From positions 66,455 through 130,454 of the forward strand of contig NZ_LIXJ01000015.1 in assembly GCF_001905795.1 (NCBI RefSeq): a stretch of 64,000 nucleotides of DNA, read 5' to 3'. The DNA is from Streptomyces sp. CB01580. Lineage in GTDB: Bacteria; Actinomycetota; Actinomycetes; Streptomycetales; Streptomycetaceae. The notes below the pieces were generated by a model that was not told where the DNA came from, did not search any database, and worked only from the letters and a program-made list of their open reading frames with translations. Position numbers and translations under genes: made by a program. Positions 1 through 7,879 of the stretch are shown here, piece after piece (position 1 is the first letter of the stretch; each line of letters starts with the position of its first letter).

Positions 1-1090
1 GGACCCGGGCGACGTCCTGCCCCGCCCGCTCGCCCGCAAGTTGGACCGCTCGGCGCAGTTCGCGCTGATCGCGGCCCGTGAGGCGTGGGCGGACGCCGGC
101 TTCACCGGCAAGGCCGGTGAGGACGGCCCGGTCCGGCCCGAGCGGCTGGGCGCGGTCGTCGCCTCCGGCATCGGTGGCGTGACCACCCTGCTCGACCAGT
201 ACGACGTGCTGAAGGAGAAGGGCGTACGCCGCGTCTCCCCGCACACCGTGCCCATGCTCATGCCGAACGGCCCGGCGGCCAACGTCGGCCTGGAGGTCAA
301 CGCCCAGGCCGGTGTGCACACTCCGGTCTCCGCCTGCGCCTCCGGCGCCGAGGCGGTCGGGTACGCCATCGAGATGATCCGTACCGGCCGTGCCGACGTG
401 GTCCTCGCCGGTGGCACCGAGGCCGCGATCCACCCGCTGCCGATCGCCGCGTTCGCCAACATGATGGCGATGTCCAAGAACAACGACGAGCCGCAGAAGG
501 CGTCGCGTCCGTACGACACCGGCCGTGACGGTTTCGTGCTCGGCGAGGGTGCCGGCGTCGTCGTCCTGGAGTCCGCGGAGCACGCCGCCGCGCGCGGCGC
601 CAAGGTCTACTGCGAGGTGCTGGGACAGGGCCTGTCCGCGGACGCCCACCACATCGCGCAGCCCGAGCCGAGCGGTCGCGGCATCGCCGCCGCGCTGCAG
701 AACCTGCTGGACCAGTCGGACCTCAAGCCGTCCGAGGTCGTGCACCTCAACGCGCACGCCACGTCGACGCCGCAGGGCGACATCGCGGAGCTGAAGGCGC
801 TGCGCAAGATCCTCGGCGACGACCTCGACCATGTCGCGATCTCCGCGACGAAGTCGATGACCGGTCACCTCCTCGGTGGCGCGGGCGGTGTCGAGACCGT
901 GGCCACGGTCCTGGCGCTGCACCACCGCACGGCTCCCCCGACGATCAACGTGGACCACCTCGACGAGGAGGTGGAGGCGGACATCGTGCGCGACGAGCCG
1001 CGACCGCTGCCCGAGGGGTCCATCGCCGCGATCAACAACTCGTTCGGGTTCGGCGGCCACAACGTCGTCCTGGCGTTCCGCAGCGTCTGA
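1..1090 (+). CDS. fabF: Beta-ketoacyl-ACP synthase II (5' end outside window)
   Basis: Condensing enzyme of type II fatty-acid synthesis, which extends acyl-ACP with malonyl-ACP in the cytoplasm. The reading frame is open from the first bases of the window, so the N-terminal part lies upstream. The catalytic triad is visible: the acyl-accepting Cys in SACASGAE (codon at 335-337), a His in NAHATSTPQGD (755-757) and a His in MTGHLLGGAGG (866-868). The C-terminal glycine-rich NNSFGFGGHN signature precedes the stop at 1088-1090. In Streptomyces this gene normally closes a fabD-fabH-acpP-fabF operon. The strong hairpin just downstream fits an operon end. The family call is secure. The choice of FabF over a polyketide KS rests on the complete Cys-His-His set and the housekeeping neighbours. 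Confidence 0.96.
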   Translation, partial: DPGDVLPRPLARKLDRSAQFALIAAREAWADAGFTGKAGEDGPVRPERLGAVVASGIGGVTTLLDQYDVLKEKGVRRVSPHTVPMLMPNGPAANVGLEVNAQAGVHTPVSACASGAEAVGYAIEMIRTGRADVVLAGGTEAAIHPLPIAAFANMMAMSKNNDEPQKASRPYDTGRDGFVLGEGAGVVVLESAEHAAARGAKVYCEVLGQGLSADAHHIAQPEPSGRGIAAALQNLLDQSDLKPSEVVHLNAHATSTPQGDIAELKALRKILGDDLDHVAISATKSMTGHLLGGAGGVETVATVLALHHRTAPPTINVDHLDEEVEADIVRDEPRPLPEGSIAAINNSFGFGGHNVVLAFRSV

Positions 1091-1130
1091 CCCGCGACGG
1101 TGTCCGGCCCCGGCCGGGACATACGACGAA

Positions 1131-1157
1131 GCCCGCCTCCCTCTGTGGGAGGCGGGC
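1131..1157. terminator. Hairpin terminator after fabF
   Basis: A perfect 11-bp inverted repeat (GCCCGCCTCCC, loop TCTGT, GGGAGGCGGGC) lies 40 bases after the fabF stop. It is followed by TCTCGCGTTG and no long T-run, as is common in Streptomyces. It can also serve the converging gene that ends at 1313. Confidence 0.8.
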
Positions 1158-1312
1158 TCTCGCGTTGTACGGGTGTCCGGAGGAACCCGCACCGTCACGG
1201 ACTTCCGGAGGGGCCCGTCACGGGCGTGCGCAGGGACCGTCCGGTCGGGGGCGTCCGGAGCAGCCGTCCCGCCACGGGCTTTCGGAGGAACCGCCTCCGG
1301 GTCACGCGGCCG

Positions 1313-1807
1313 TCACACCACCTGGTGCAGCCACCGCACCGGCGCGCCCTCGCCCGCGTGCCGGAAGGGTTCCAGCTCGTCGTCCCACGGCTTGCCGAGC
1401 AGCTTGGCGATCTCTTCCTGCAGATCGCTCTCGCCCCGCATGGACCGCGCCAGCGCCGCGCGCAGCCGGTCCTCGGGCACCAGGATGTCGCCGTGCATGC
1501 CGGTGACGGCGTGGAAGATGCCCAGCTCGGGCGTGGAGCTGTAGCGCTCGCCCTCGGTCTTGGGGCTCGGCTCCGCCGTCACCTCGAAGCGCAGCATGTC
1601 CCAGCCGCGCAACGCGGAGGCCAGCTTCGACGCGGTGCCCGGCCGGGCCTGCCAGGAGAACTCGGACCGCCAGGTGCCGGGCGCGGCCGGTTGTCGGATC
1701 CAGTCCAGCTGCACGCGTACACCGAGGACACCGGCCACCGCCCATTCGACATGGGGACAGAGCGCGCGCGGTGCGGAGTGAACGTACAGGACTCCACGTG
1801 TCGTCAC
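1313..1807 (-). CDS. DUF3145 domain-containing protein
   Basis: A 164-residue soluble protein that I recognise as the actinobacterial DUF3145 family. It starts TTRGVLYVHSAPRALCPHVE and ends with a conserved WDDELEPFRHAGEGAPVRWL block. Its function is unknown. It is convergent with fabF, the same neighbourhood as in S. coelicolor as I recall. The start is GTG at 1805-1807, with a perfect GGAGGT five bases upstream on the minus strand. No signal peptide or membrane segment is visible. The family assignment is strong, but no function can be read from the sequence. Confidence 0.9.
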   Translation of the reverse strand: MTTRGVLYVHSAPRALCPHVEWAVAGVLGVRVQLDWIRQPAAPGTWRSEFSWQARPGTASKLASALRGWDMLRFEVTAEPSPKTEGERYSSTPELGIFHAVTGMHGDILVPEDRLRAALARSMRGESDLQEEIAKLLGKPWDDELEPFRHAGEGAPVRWLHQVV

Positions 1808-2156
1808 CGGGACCTCCAGTGTGGGACGAAGTTCGCCTTCCCCAGCGGCCTCACGTCCGTACCGTCGCTTCTCGGCCGGATCCCGAGGTTGTCATCAGTA
1901 AACAGCATCGGGGTGAATCTCCTGAAAAGGGACAGTATGTGACGTGATGTGATTTACGGAAAGCCACCCGAGTGGAGCCGGGCGTGGGAACGCGCCGCTG
2001 GTTCGACGAGGAAAAGCTACCGCGACACGGCGCCCGGGGTGTGACGTACGGTCGGTCCGGGCACATCATTCGCCCGGCCTTCGTCCCGCGGGGCACCCGG
2101 GCCCGCCACCCGGTGCCACCAGGGAATGCCGGGGGCACGACCGAGGGGACCACAGC
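1808..2156. other. Intergenic region between divergent genes
   Basis: A 349-bp gap between the divergent DUF3145 and SGNH genes, so it must hold both promoters. An AT-richer patch at about 1890-1965 contains the partial direct repeat GTGACGTGATGTGA and is the likely promoter area. No convincing -35/-10 pair and no small gene could be picked out. Confidence 0.4.
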
Positions 2157-3071
2157 ATGCAGGACCGTTCCGCCCGTCGCCGCCCGCGGATCGCGACCGC
2201 CGTCCTGGCGGCGGTCGCGGTGCTGGGCTCCGCCGTGCTGTCGGGCTGCGACTCCGACGGGGACGGCACGGCGGAGGGGGCGGCGGCCGGGAAACGGAAG
2301 CCGCCCGCGGCCGGTCCGGTCTGGGACCGCAGCCCGAAGTCGCTGGCCGCCGTCGGGGATTCCATCACCCGCGGCTTCGACGCCTGTTCGGTGCTGACGG
2401 ACTGTCCGGAGGTGTCCTGGGCCACCGGCACGGACAACATGGTGCGCAGTCTCGCGGTGCGGCTGCTCGGTGAGCCGGGGGCCGCCGCGCGCAGTTGGAA
2501 CCACGCCCGGACGGGGGCCAGGATCGCGGAGCTGCCGGAGCAGATGGCGCTGGCCGCGAAGGAGAAGCCGGAGCTGGTGACGGTGATGATCGGCGCCAAC
2601 GACGCCTGCCGGGACACGGTCCGGTACATGACGCCGGTGGCCGATTTTCGTTCTTCTTTCGAGACTGCGATGCGCCAGTTGCGCGCCGGGGCGCCCAAGG
2701 CGCAGGTGTACGTGTCGAGCGTGCCGGATCTCATGCGGCTCTGGGAGACGGGGCGGGACAAGGAGCTGGTCAAGCGGATCTGGAGCCTGGGGGTCTGCCG
2801 GTCGATGCTGAGCGACCCGGACGACATGGGCGCGGAGGCCGCGGCCAGGCGGGCCTCGGTGCAGAAGCGCGTCGTGGCGTACAACGAGGTGCTGCGGGAC
2901 GTGTGCGCGAAGGACACGCGGTGCCGCCACGACGGCGGGGCGGTCTTCGCGTACCCGTTCACCGGGGCGCAGCTGAGCCAGTGGGACTGGTTCCATCCCG
3001 GGCGCGACGGGCAGGCCCGGCTGGCGGAGATCGCGTACCGGAACGTCACGGCGGAGCAGCCTCCAGCCTGA
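2157..3071 (+). CDS. Exported SGNH/GDSL-type hydrolase lipoprotein
   Basis: A predicted secreted esterase or lipase of the SGNH fold, 304 residues. The N-terminus has arginines, a hydrophobic core and the lipobox LSGC with Cys near residue 31, so the mature protein should be lipid-anchored on the outer face of the membrane. The SGNH blocks are all present: GDSITRGFD (nucleophile Ser, about residue 65), the Asn block GANDAC and the terminal DWFHPGRDGQ with the catalytic Asp-x-x-His. Several Cys residues (SVLTDC, GANDAC, LGVC, RDVC, TRC) suggest disulfides outside the cell, as in the Streptomyces scabies esterase-like group. The substrate cannot be read from the sequence. The ATG at 2157 has GAGGGGACC upstream. 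It lies just before galM on the same strand but with a separate promoter-sized gap. Confidence 0.85.
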   Translation: MQDRSARRRPRIATAVLAAVAVLGSAVLSGCDSDGDGTAEGAAAGKRKPPAAGPVWDRSPKSLAAVGDSITRGFDACSVLTDCPEVSWATGTDNMVRSLAVRLLGEPGAAARSWNHARTGARIAELPEQMALAAKEKPELVTVMIGANDACRDTVRYMTPVADFRSSFETAMRQLRAGAPKAQVYVSSVPDLMRLWETGRDKELVKRIWSLGVCRSMLSDPDDMGAEAAARRASVQKRVVAYNEVLRDVCAKDTRCRHDGGAVFAYPFTGAQLSQWDWFHPGRDGQARLAEIAYRNVTAEQPPA

Positions 3072-3188
3072 GCCCGGCGAAGGGCGCGGGGCCGGACGGG
3101 TGCTCGGGAGGGCGTGCGGGGCGGGCACGTGCGCCGGGCGGGCGCGCGGGCGGCGGTCTTCGCGCCGGGCCCTCTAAGGTTGGCGATC

Positions 3189-4253
3189 ATGGACACGAGT
3201 TCGGGCACGGTGGTCCGTGCGGAGGAGTTCGGCACCCTGGCGGACGGCGCCGTCGTGCACCGCTGGACGCTGGAGCGGGACGGCACACGGGTGCGCGTGC
3301 TGACGTACGGCGGCATCGTGCAGTCGGTGGAGGTGCCCGACCGGGACGGGGTGCGGGCAAAGGTGGCGCTCGGGCTGCCGGACCCCGCCGGGTACGAGGC
3401 GTTCCCCGGTCCGTACATGGGTGCGCTGGTCGGGCGGTACGCGAACCGGATCGGCGGGGCGTGTTTCGAACTGGACGGGCGCACGCACCGGCTCACGCGC
3501 AACGAGGGGCGCAATCATGTGCACGGCGGCGCCAGGGGCTTCGACAAGCGCGTATGGCGGGCGCGGGAGGTCGCCGGGGGTGTGGAGCTGTCCCTGGTCT
3601 CGGAGGACGGCGAGGAGGGCTTCCCGGGGCGCCTGACGGTCTCGGCGGCGTACACCCTGGACGAGGGCGGGGCGCTGCGGATCGCGTACCGGGCGACGAC
3701 GGACGCCCCGACCGTGCTGAACCTGACGAATCACACGTACTGGAACCTCGCGGGCGTCGGCCCGGCCTCGGTCACGGAGGCGGGCACGGACGCCGAGGGC
3801 GGCGGCGCCGGGAGCGGCGACGCGCTGGGGCAGGTGCTGCGGATCGCGGCCGGGCGGATCACGCCCGTGGACGGCGAGTCGCTGCCGACGGGCGAGTTCC
3901 TGCCGGTGGACGGGACGCGGTTCGACTTCCGCGAGCCGAAGGCGCTCGGGCCCGGCTACGACCACAACTTCGTGCTGGACGGGCCCGGCGCGGACGGATC
4001 CGGCGCGGGTCCGGCGGCCGAGCTGTACGACCCGGGGTCGGGCCGCTTCCTGACCGTCACCACGACGGAGCCGGGGCTCCAGCTGTACACGGCCGACCAC
4101 TTCGACGGGCGGCCGTTCGGGCCGTGCGCCGGGATCGCGCTGGAGACGCAGCACTTCCCGGACTCCCCGAACCGGCCCGGGTTCCCGAGCACGGTGCTGC
4201 GGCCCGGCGAGGAGTTCGTGTCGACGACGGTGTACGGGTTCGGGGTGCGCTGA
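3189..4253 (+). CDS. galM: Aldose 1-epimerase
   Basis: Mutarotase that interconverts the alpha and beta anomers of hexoses (Leloir-type sugar use), 354 residues, cytoplasmic. The GalM beta-sandwich signatures are present: YGGIVQSVEVPDRDG near the N-terminus, the NRIGG Arg region, GRNHVHGG, the catalytic His in NLTNHTYWNLAG and the catalytic Glu in ALETQHFPDSPNRPGFP near the C-terminus. An upstream in-frame start exists at 3114, but I chose ATG 3189 because AAGG sits 9 bases before it and family homology begins there. It is convergent with a beta-glucosidase, so the two may both feed glucose metabolism. A long inverted repeat separates them. Confidence 0.92.
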   Translation: MDTSSGTVVRAEEFGTLADGAVVHRWTLERDGTRVRVLTYGGIVQSVEVPDRDGVRAKVALGLPDPAGYEAFPGPYMGALVGRYANRIGGACFELDGRTHRLTRNEGRNHVHGGARGFDKRVWRAREVAGGVELSLVSEDGEEGFPGRLTVSAAYTLDEGGALRIAYRATTDAPTVLNLTNHTYWNLAGVGPASVTEAGTDAEGGGAGSGDALGQVLRIAAGRITPVDGESLPTGEFLPVDGTRFDFREPKALGPGYDHNFVLDGPGADGSGAGPAAELYDPGSGRFLTVTTTEPGLQLYTADHFDGRPFGPCAGIALETQHFPDSPNRPGFPSTVLRPGEEFVSTTVYGFGVR

Positions 4254-4319
4254 GGGCCTGTCGGGTGGCCTTCGACCGGGCGGGCCACGCCTGTCGGAGG
4301 CCACCCGGCAGGCCCTCAG
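4250..4319. terminator. Bidirectional terminator between galM and the beta-glucosidase gene
   Basis: Arms at 4250-4270 and 4299-4319 are 21 bp long with a single mismatch, separated by 28 bp. The left arm includes the galM stop codon. The position between two convergent genes fits a shared terminator. Confidence 0.85.
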
Positions 4320-4431
4320 CCCCGCAGCGGGACCGGGTGCGGCTCCGGGGCCCGTCGTCGCGCCGACGGGAGCGGCCCGGCACGCCCGCACACCGGAACC
4401 TCCGGGGCGCGGGCGTGCCGGAACGGTTCCG

Positions 4432-6963
4432 CTACGCGTCGATGTCCACGGCGGCCGTCAGGCGTACGTCGTCGAGGGAGTGGGCCGCCCGCACCTCGTA
4501 CCTGCCGGGGACGAAGTGCCAGTCGTACGCCTCCTCGTCCCAGATCTCGTACGCGCGCCGGTCGACCGGGATCACCACCTCGACCGACTCGCCCGGCGCG
4601 GCCTCGGCACGTGCGAAACCGGCGAGCCGGCGGGCGGGGCGGTCGGCGGTGCGGCGGTGCGGGGCTACGTAGACCTGGACGGTCTCGGCGCCGGGGCGGG
4701 TGCCGGTGTTGCGGAGGCGGACGGTGACGCGCTCCGGGGCGGCTGTCAGGCCCTCGTACTCCCAGGTGGTGTAGCCGAGCCCGTGACCGAACGGGTACGC
4801 GGGCGCGGTCCCGGCCCGGTCCCAGGCCCGGTAGCCGACGAAGACGCCCTCGTCGTAGTGGAGTTCGCCGTCGGTGGGGGTGGTGTTCGAGACCGGGACG
4901 TCGGCGAGCTCGACGGGCCAGGTGGTGGGCAGGCGCCCGCCCGGCTCCTCGGCGCCGAGCAGCACGTCGGCCAGGGCATGGCCGGCCTCCTGGCCGGGGA
5001 ACCAGCCGAGCAGCACCGCGGCGACCTCGTCGCGCCACGGGAGCTCGACCGGGGAACCCGAGTTGACGATCACGACCGTGTGCGGGTTGACCGCGGCCAC
5101 GGCCCTGACCAGGTCGTCCTGGTGGCCGGGGAGCTTCAGGGAGGTGCGGTCGAAGCCCTCGGACTCGACGCGTTCGGTGGTGCCGACGACGACGACCGCC
5201 GCGTCCGCCGTACGGGCCGCCTCGACGGCCTCGGCGATCAGTTCGGCCGGTTCGCGGCGCGGGCCGAGGTGGCAGAAGGAGAACGAGACGCCGGGGATGG
5301 CCGCGTCGTCGCCCAGGGTGTCGGGGACCTGCCGCAGCGAGATCTCGACGGGCTCGCCCGCGGTGAGGACGGTCCGGCCGCGCTCCAGCGGGTTGCCGAA
5401 GAACGCCTCGCCGGGGTCGGCGGAGCCGGTGACCTGGTGGACCTCGTCGTACAGGGTCTCGCCCGCGACGGTGAGGCGGAACGCCCCGGTGCCGCGGGTG
5501 CCGAAGACGTGCTCGCCGCTGTCGCGCGGGACGAAGGTGCCGGTGATCTCGACGCTGTGCAGCGTCTCGCGGGTGACGCCCCGGGGCAGGTCGTCGCCGA
5601 TCCACTGCACGGTGCCGTCGTGCAGCGGGGCCGCGGCGAGGACGGTGCCGGAGGCGTCGTAACACACGGCCCTGAGCTCGAAACCCTTCTCGGCGGGGAC
5701 GAGTTCGTCGTTCGGGTCCGCGCCGACGCGGTAGTCGAGGACGCCCTCGGGAAGGGCGGCGGCGAGGCCGTCCAGCGGTGGGACGACATGGTGCGGGAAG
5801 ACCTGGGCGGAGCCGCCGCCGAGGACCCGGGCGTCCCGGGCGAGCGCCCCGCTGAGCGCCACCTTGCGGACGGCCGCCGGGTCGAGGGGCAGCGCGGCGC
5901 GGCCGGTGCTCGCGACGGGCTCGTTGCGCACCAGGACGAAGGAGCGGCGGGCGATCTCGCGGGCCAGCGCGTCCCCGTCGACGGGCTCGGGCCGGTCGTC
6001 CGGGCCGACGGCGGGCGGCGCGCCGTCCAGGACGCCGACGCGGGCGGCGAGCCGCAGTACGTTGCGCACCGCCCCGTCGACGACGGACTCCTCGACCTCC
6101 CCCGCCCGTACGGCGTCGGCCAGCGCCTTGCCGTACACGGTCTTCGGCCCGGGCATGGCGACGTCGAGTCCGCCACGGACGGCGGCGACGGTGGAGCGAG
6201 CGGCCAGCCAGTCGGAGACGATGTAGCCGTCGAAGCCCCATTCGCCGCGCAGCACCGCGTTCTGGAGGTAGCGGTGCTCGGTCATGGTGGAGCCGTTGAC
6301 CTGGTTGTAGGCGGACATGATGCCCCACGGGTGGGCGTTCTTGACGATGCGTTCGAACGGGGCGAGGTAGATCTCGCGCAGGGCGCGCGGGGAGACGACG
6401 TTGTCGACGGTGAAGCGGTCGGTCTCGGCGTCGTTGGCGACGAAGTGCTTGACGGTGGTGCCGACGCCGCCGTCCTGCACGCCGCGCACATAACCGGTGC
6501 CGGTCTCGCCGGTGAGGTACGGGTCCTCGCTGTACGCCTCGAAGTGGCGCCCGCCGAGCGGGGACCGGTGGAGGTTCACGGTCGGGGCGAGGAGGACGTG
6601 CACCCCCTTGCGGTGGGCTTCCTGGGCGAGCAGCCGGCCGGCCCGGCGGGCGAGGTCCGGGTCCCAGGTCGCGGCGAGCGCGGTGGGCGAGGGCAGCGCG
6701 ACGGACGGGTCGTCGGCGCTCCAGGCGACCCCCCGGACGCCGATGGGCCCGTCGGACATCACCAGGGAGCGCAGTCCGACGGCGGGGAGCGCGGGCAGCG
6801 ACCACATGTCCTGTCCGGCCAGCAGCCGGGTCTTGTCGTCGAGGCCGAGGGCGGCCAGCGCCTTCTCGACCGCGGCCTCCCGGGCCGCGTCGGGGTGGAT
6901 GGGAGCGGACGCGTCTGCCACGGCCGTACCTCTCGTCGATGTCCTGATAGTGCCGTTTTCCAT
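4432..6963 (-). CDS. Glycoside hydrolase family 3 beta-glucosidase with PA14 insert
   Basis: Beta-glycosidase of family GH3, 843 residues from the chosen start, releasing terminal glucose or xylose from oligosaccharides or aryl glycosides. Domain order: N-terminal barrel (LVMSDGPIGVRG; KHFVANDAETDR; nucleophile Asp in GFDGYIVSDW), an alpha/beta sandwich interrupted by a PA14-like domain (about residues 400-520, with GTFVPRDSGEHVFGTRGTG), then a fibronectin III-like C-terminus (VRLRNTGTRPGAETVQVYV). There is no signal peptide, so it probably acts on imported sugars. The ATG at 6963 was preferred over a further upstream start at 7086 because that extension runs through the promoter region shared with the divergent TetR gene. 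A downstream GTG is also possible. The TetR gene is its likely regulator. Confidence 0.92.
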   Translation of the reverse strand: MENGTIRTSTRGTAVADASAPIHPDAAREAAVEKALAALGLDDKTRLLAGQDMWSLPALPAVGLRSLVMSDGPIGVRGVAWSADDPSVALPSPTALAATWDPDLARRAGRLLAQEAHRKGVHVLLAPTVNLHRSPLGGRHFEAYSEDPYLTGETGTGYVRGVQDGGVGTTVKHFVANDAETDRFTVDNVVSPRALREIYLAPFERIVKNAHPWGIMSAYNQVNGSTMTEHRYLQNAVLRGEWGFDGYIVSDWLAARSTVAAVRGGLDVAMPGPKTVYGKALADAVRAGEVEESVVDGAVRNVLRLAARVGVLDGAPPAVGPDDRPEPVDGDALAREIARRSFVLVRNEPVASTGRAALPLDPAAVRKVALSGALARDARVLGGGSAQVFPHHVVPPLDGLAAALPEGVLDYRVGADPNDELVPAEKGFELRAVCYDASGTVLAAAPLHDGTVQWIGDDLPRGVTRETLHSVEITGTFVPRDSGEHVFGTRGTGAFRLTVAGETLYDEVHQVTGSADPGEAFFGNPLERGRTVLTAGEPVEISLRQVPDTLGDDAAIPGVSFSFCHLGPRREPAELIAEAVEAARTADAAVVVVGTTERVESEGFDRTSLKLPGHQDDLVRAVAAVNPHTVVIVNSGSPVELPWRDEVAAVLLGWFPGQEAGHALADVLLGAEEPGGRLPTTWPVELADVPVSNTTPTDGELHYDEGVFVGYRAWDRAGTAPAYPFGHGLGYTTWEYEGLTAAPERVTVRLRNTGTRPGAETVQVYVAPHRRTADRPARRLAGFARAEAAPGESVEVVIPVDRRAYEIWDEEAYDWHFVPGRYEVRAAHSLDDVRLTAAVDIDA

Positions 6964-7005
6964 CCTGACCCCCCGACCGGTTGAGCAGTAGGTTTCGTTA
7001 CTTTT

Positions 7006-7083
7006 CCGTAATGTACGGGAATGGCGTACGGTCCTCGGGACGGGACCGGCGCACCGGGGCGGACATATCGGCACGGATATCCG
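7006..7083. promoter_or_regulatory. Candidate TetR operators in the divergent promoter region
   Basis: Between the beta-glucosidase start (6963) and the TetR start (7129) there are two inverted repeats: CCGTA-ATG-TACGG at 7006-7018, and the perfect 10-bp palindrome CGGATATCCG at 7074-7083, preceded by a related ACATATCGG. Their position suggests autoregulation plus control of the divergent gene. This is inference from position only. Confidence 0.45.
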
Positions 7084-7128
7084 CAAAGGGCGCCGGGGAC
7101 GGACGCAGCACCGAAAGGGGCCGGGGCG

Positions 7129-7761
7129 ATGGCGCGGGCCAGGAGCGCGAAGCGACGGGCGGAGATTCTCCGTGCCGCGTTCGAGGCGATCGCCGAACGC
7201 GGATACCGCGGCGCCTCACTGAACGCCGTCGCCGAGCGGGTCGGCCTCAGCCAACAGGGGCTGCTGCACTACTTCCCGACCAAGGAGGCGCTGCTCATCG
7301 CCGTGCTGGAGGAGCGCGACCAGTGGGACCCCGGCGGCACCACCCGCAACGACGGCACCTGGCGGACCGAACTGCTGGACTCGCTCGTGGAGTACAACGC
7401 GATGCGGCCCGGGATCGTCCAGACGTTCTCGGCACTGCTCGGCGAGAGCGTGACGGAGGGCCACCCGGCCCGGGAGTTCTTCACCGTCCGCTACACGCAG
7501 GCCCGCGCGACCATGGCGGCGATACTGCGCGCGGAGTTCGGCGAGCGGCTGCCGGGCGGGCTGACGCCCGAGCGCGCGGCGCCGCTGCTGGTGGCGGTGA
7601 TGGACGGGCTCCAGTACCAGTGGCTGCTGGATCCGGACACGGTGGACATGCCCGCCGCGTTCCGGGACTTCCTGGCGCTGCTGCGTCCGAGGAGACCGGG
7701 CGGGAAGGAGGGCACCCGACCGCCGCACCCCTCCCGGCACCAGCCCCCTTCCCCGCAATAG
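7129..7761 (+). CDS. TetR/AcrR family transcriptional regulator
   Basis: One-component repressor of 210 residues. The N-terminal helix-turn-helix is clear: RAEILRAAFEAIAERGYRGA, then SLNAVAERVGLSQQGLLHYF and PTKEALLIAVLEER. The C-terminal ligand domain has the usual ALLGESVTEGHPAREFF region. The translation start is ATG 7129, with GAAAGGGG about 9 bases upstream. A longer in-frame reading from 7021 has no ribosome site and would cover the operator region. It is divergent from the GH3 beta-glucosidase, so it probably represses that gene until a sugar or glycoside ligand binds. The ligand is not identifiable. The last 20 residues are Pro/Arg-rich and probably disordered. Confidence 0.9.
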   Translation: MARARSAKRRAEILRAAFEAIAERGYRGASLNAVAERVGLSQQGLLHYFPTKEALLIAVLEERDQWDPGGTTRNDGTWRTELLDSLVEYNAMRPGIVQTFSALLGESVTEGHPAREFFTVRYTQARATMAAILRAEFGERLPGGLTPERAAPLLVAVMDGLQYQWLLDPDTVDMPAAFRDFLALLRPRRPGGKEGTRPPHPSRHQPPSPQ

Positions 7762-7763
7762 CA

Positions 7764-7773
7764 TGAAGCTTCA
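7764..7773. promoter_or_regulatory. Perfect 10-bp palindrome upstream of the amine oxidase
   Basis: TGAAGCTTCA lies three bases after the TetR stop and about 105 bases before the oxidase start. It may be a regulator site or chance. No further support is visible. Confidence 0.25.
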
Positions 7774-7879
7774 AGTCGCCGCTAGCTCACGGGAGTTGAG
7801 CCACACCGCCGGGTGATTTCCCGGACGGTCTACGCGTGTTCGGACGAGGGCCGGGCCGTGGGCGGACCAGGGTGGGCGC

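Noticed and set aside
2495..4672. Long plus-strand frame across the SGNH and galM genes
   Set aside because: It runs in another frame over two clear proteins, with Gly/Arg low complexity and no ribosome site.
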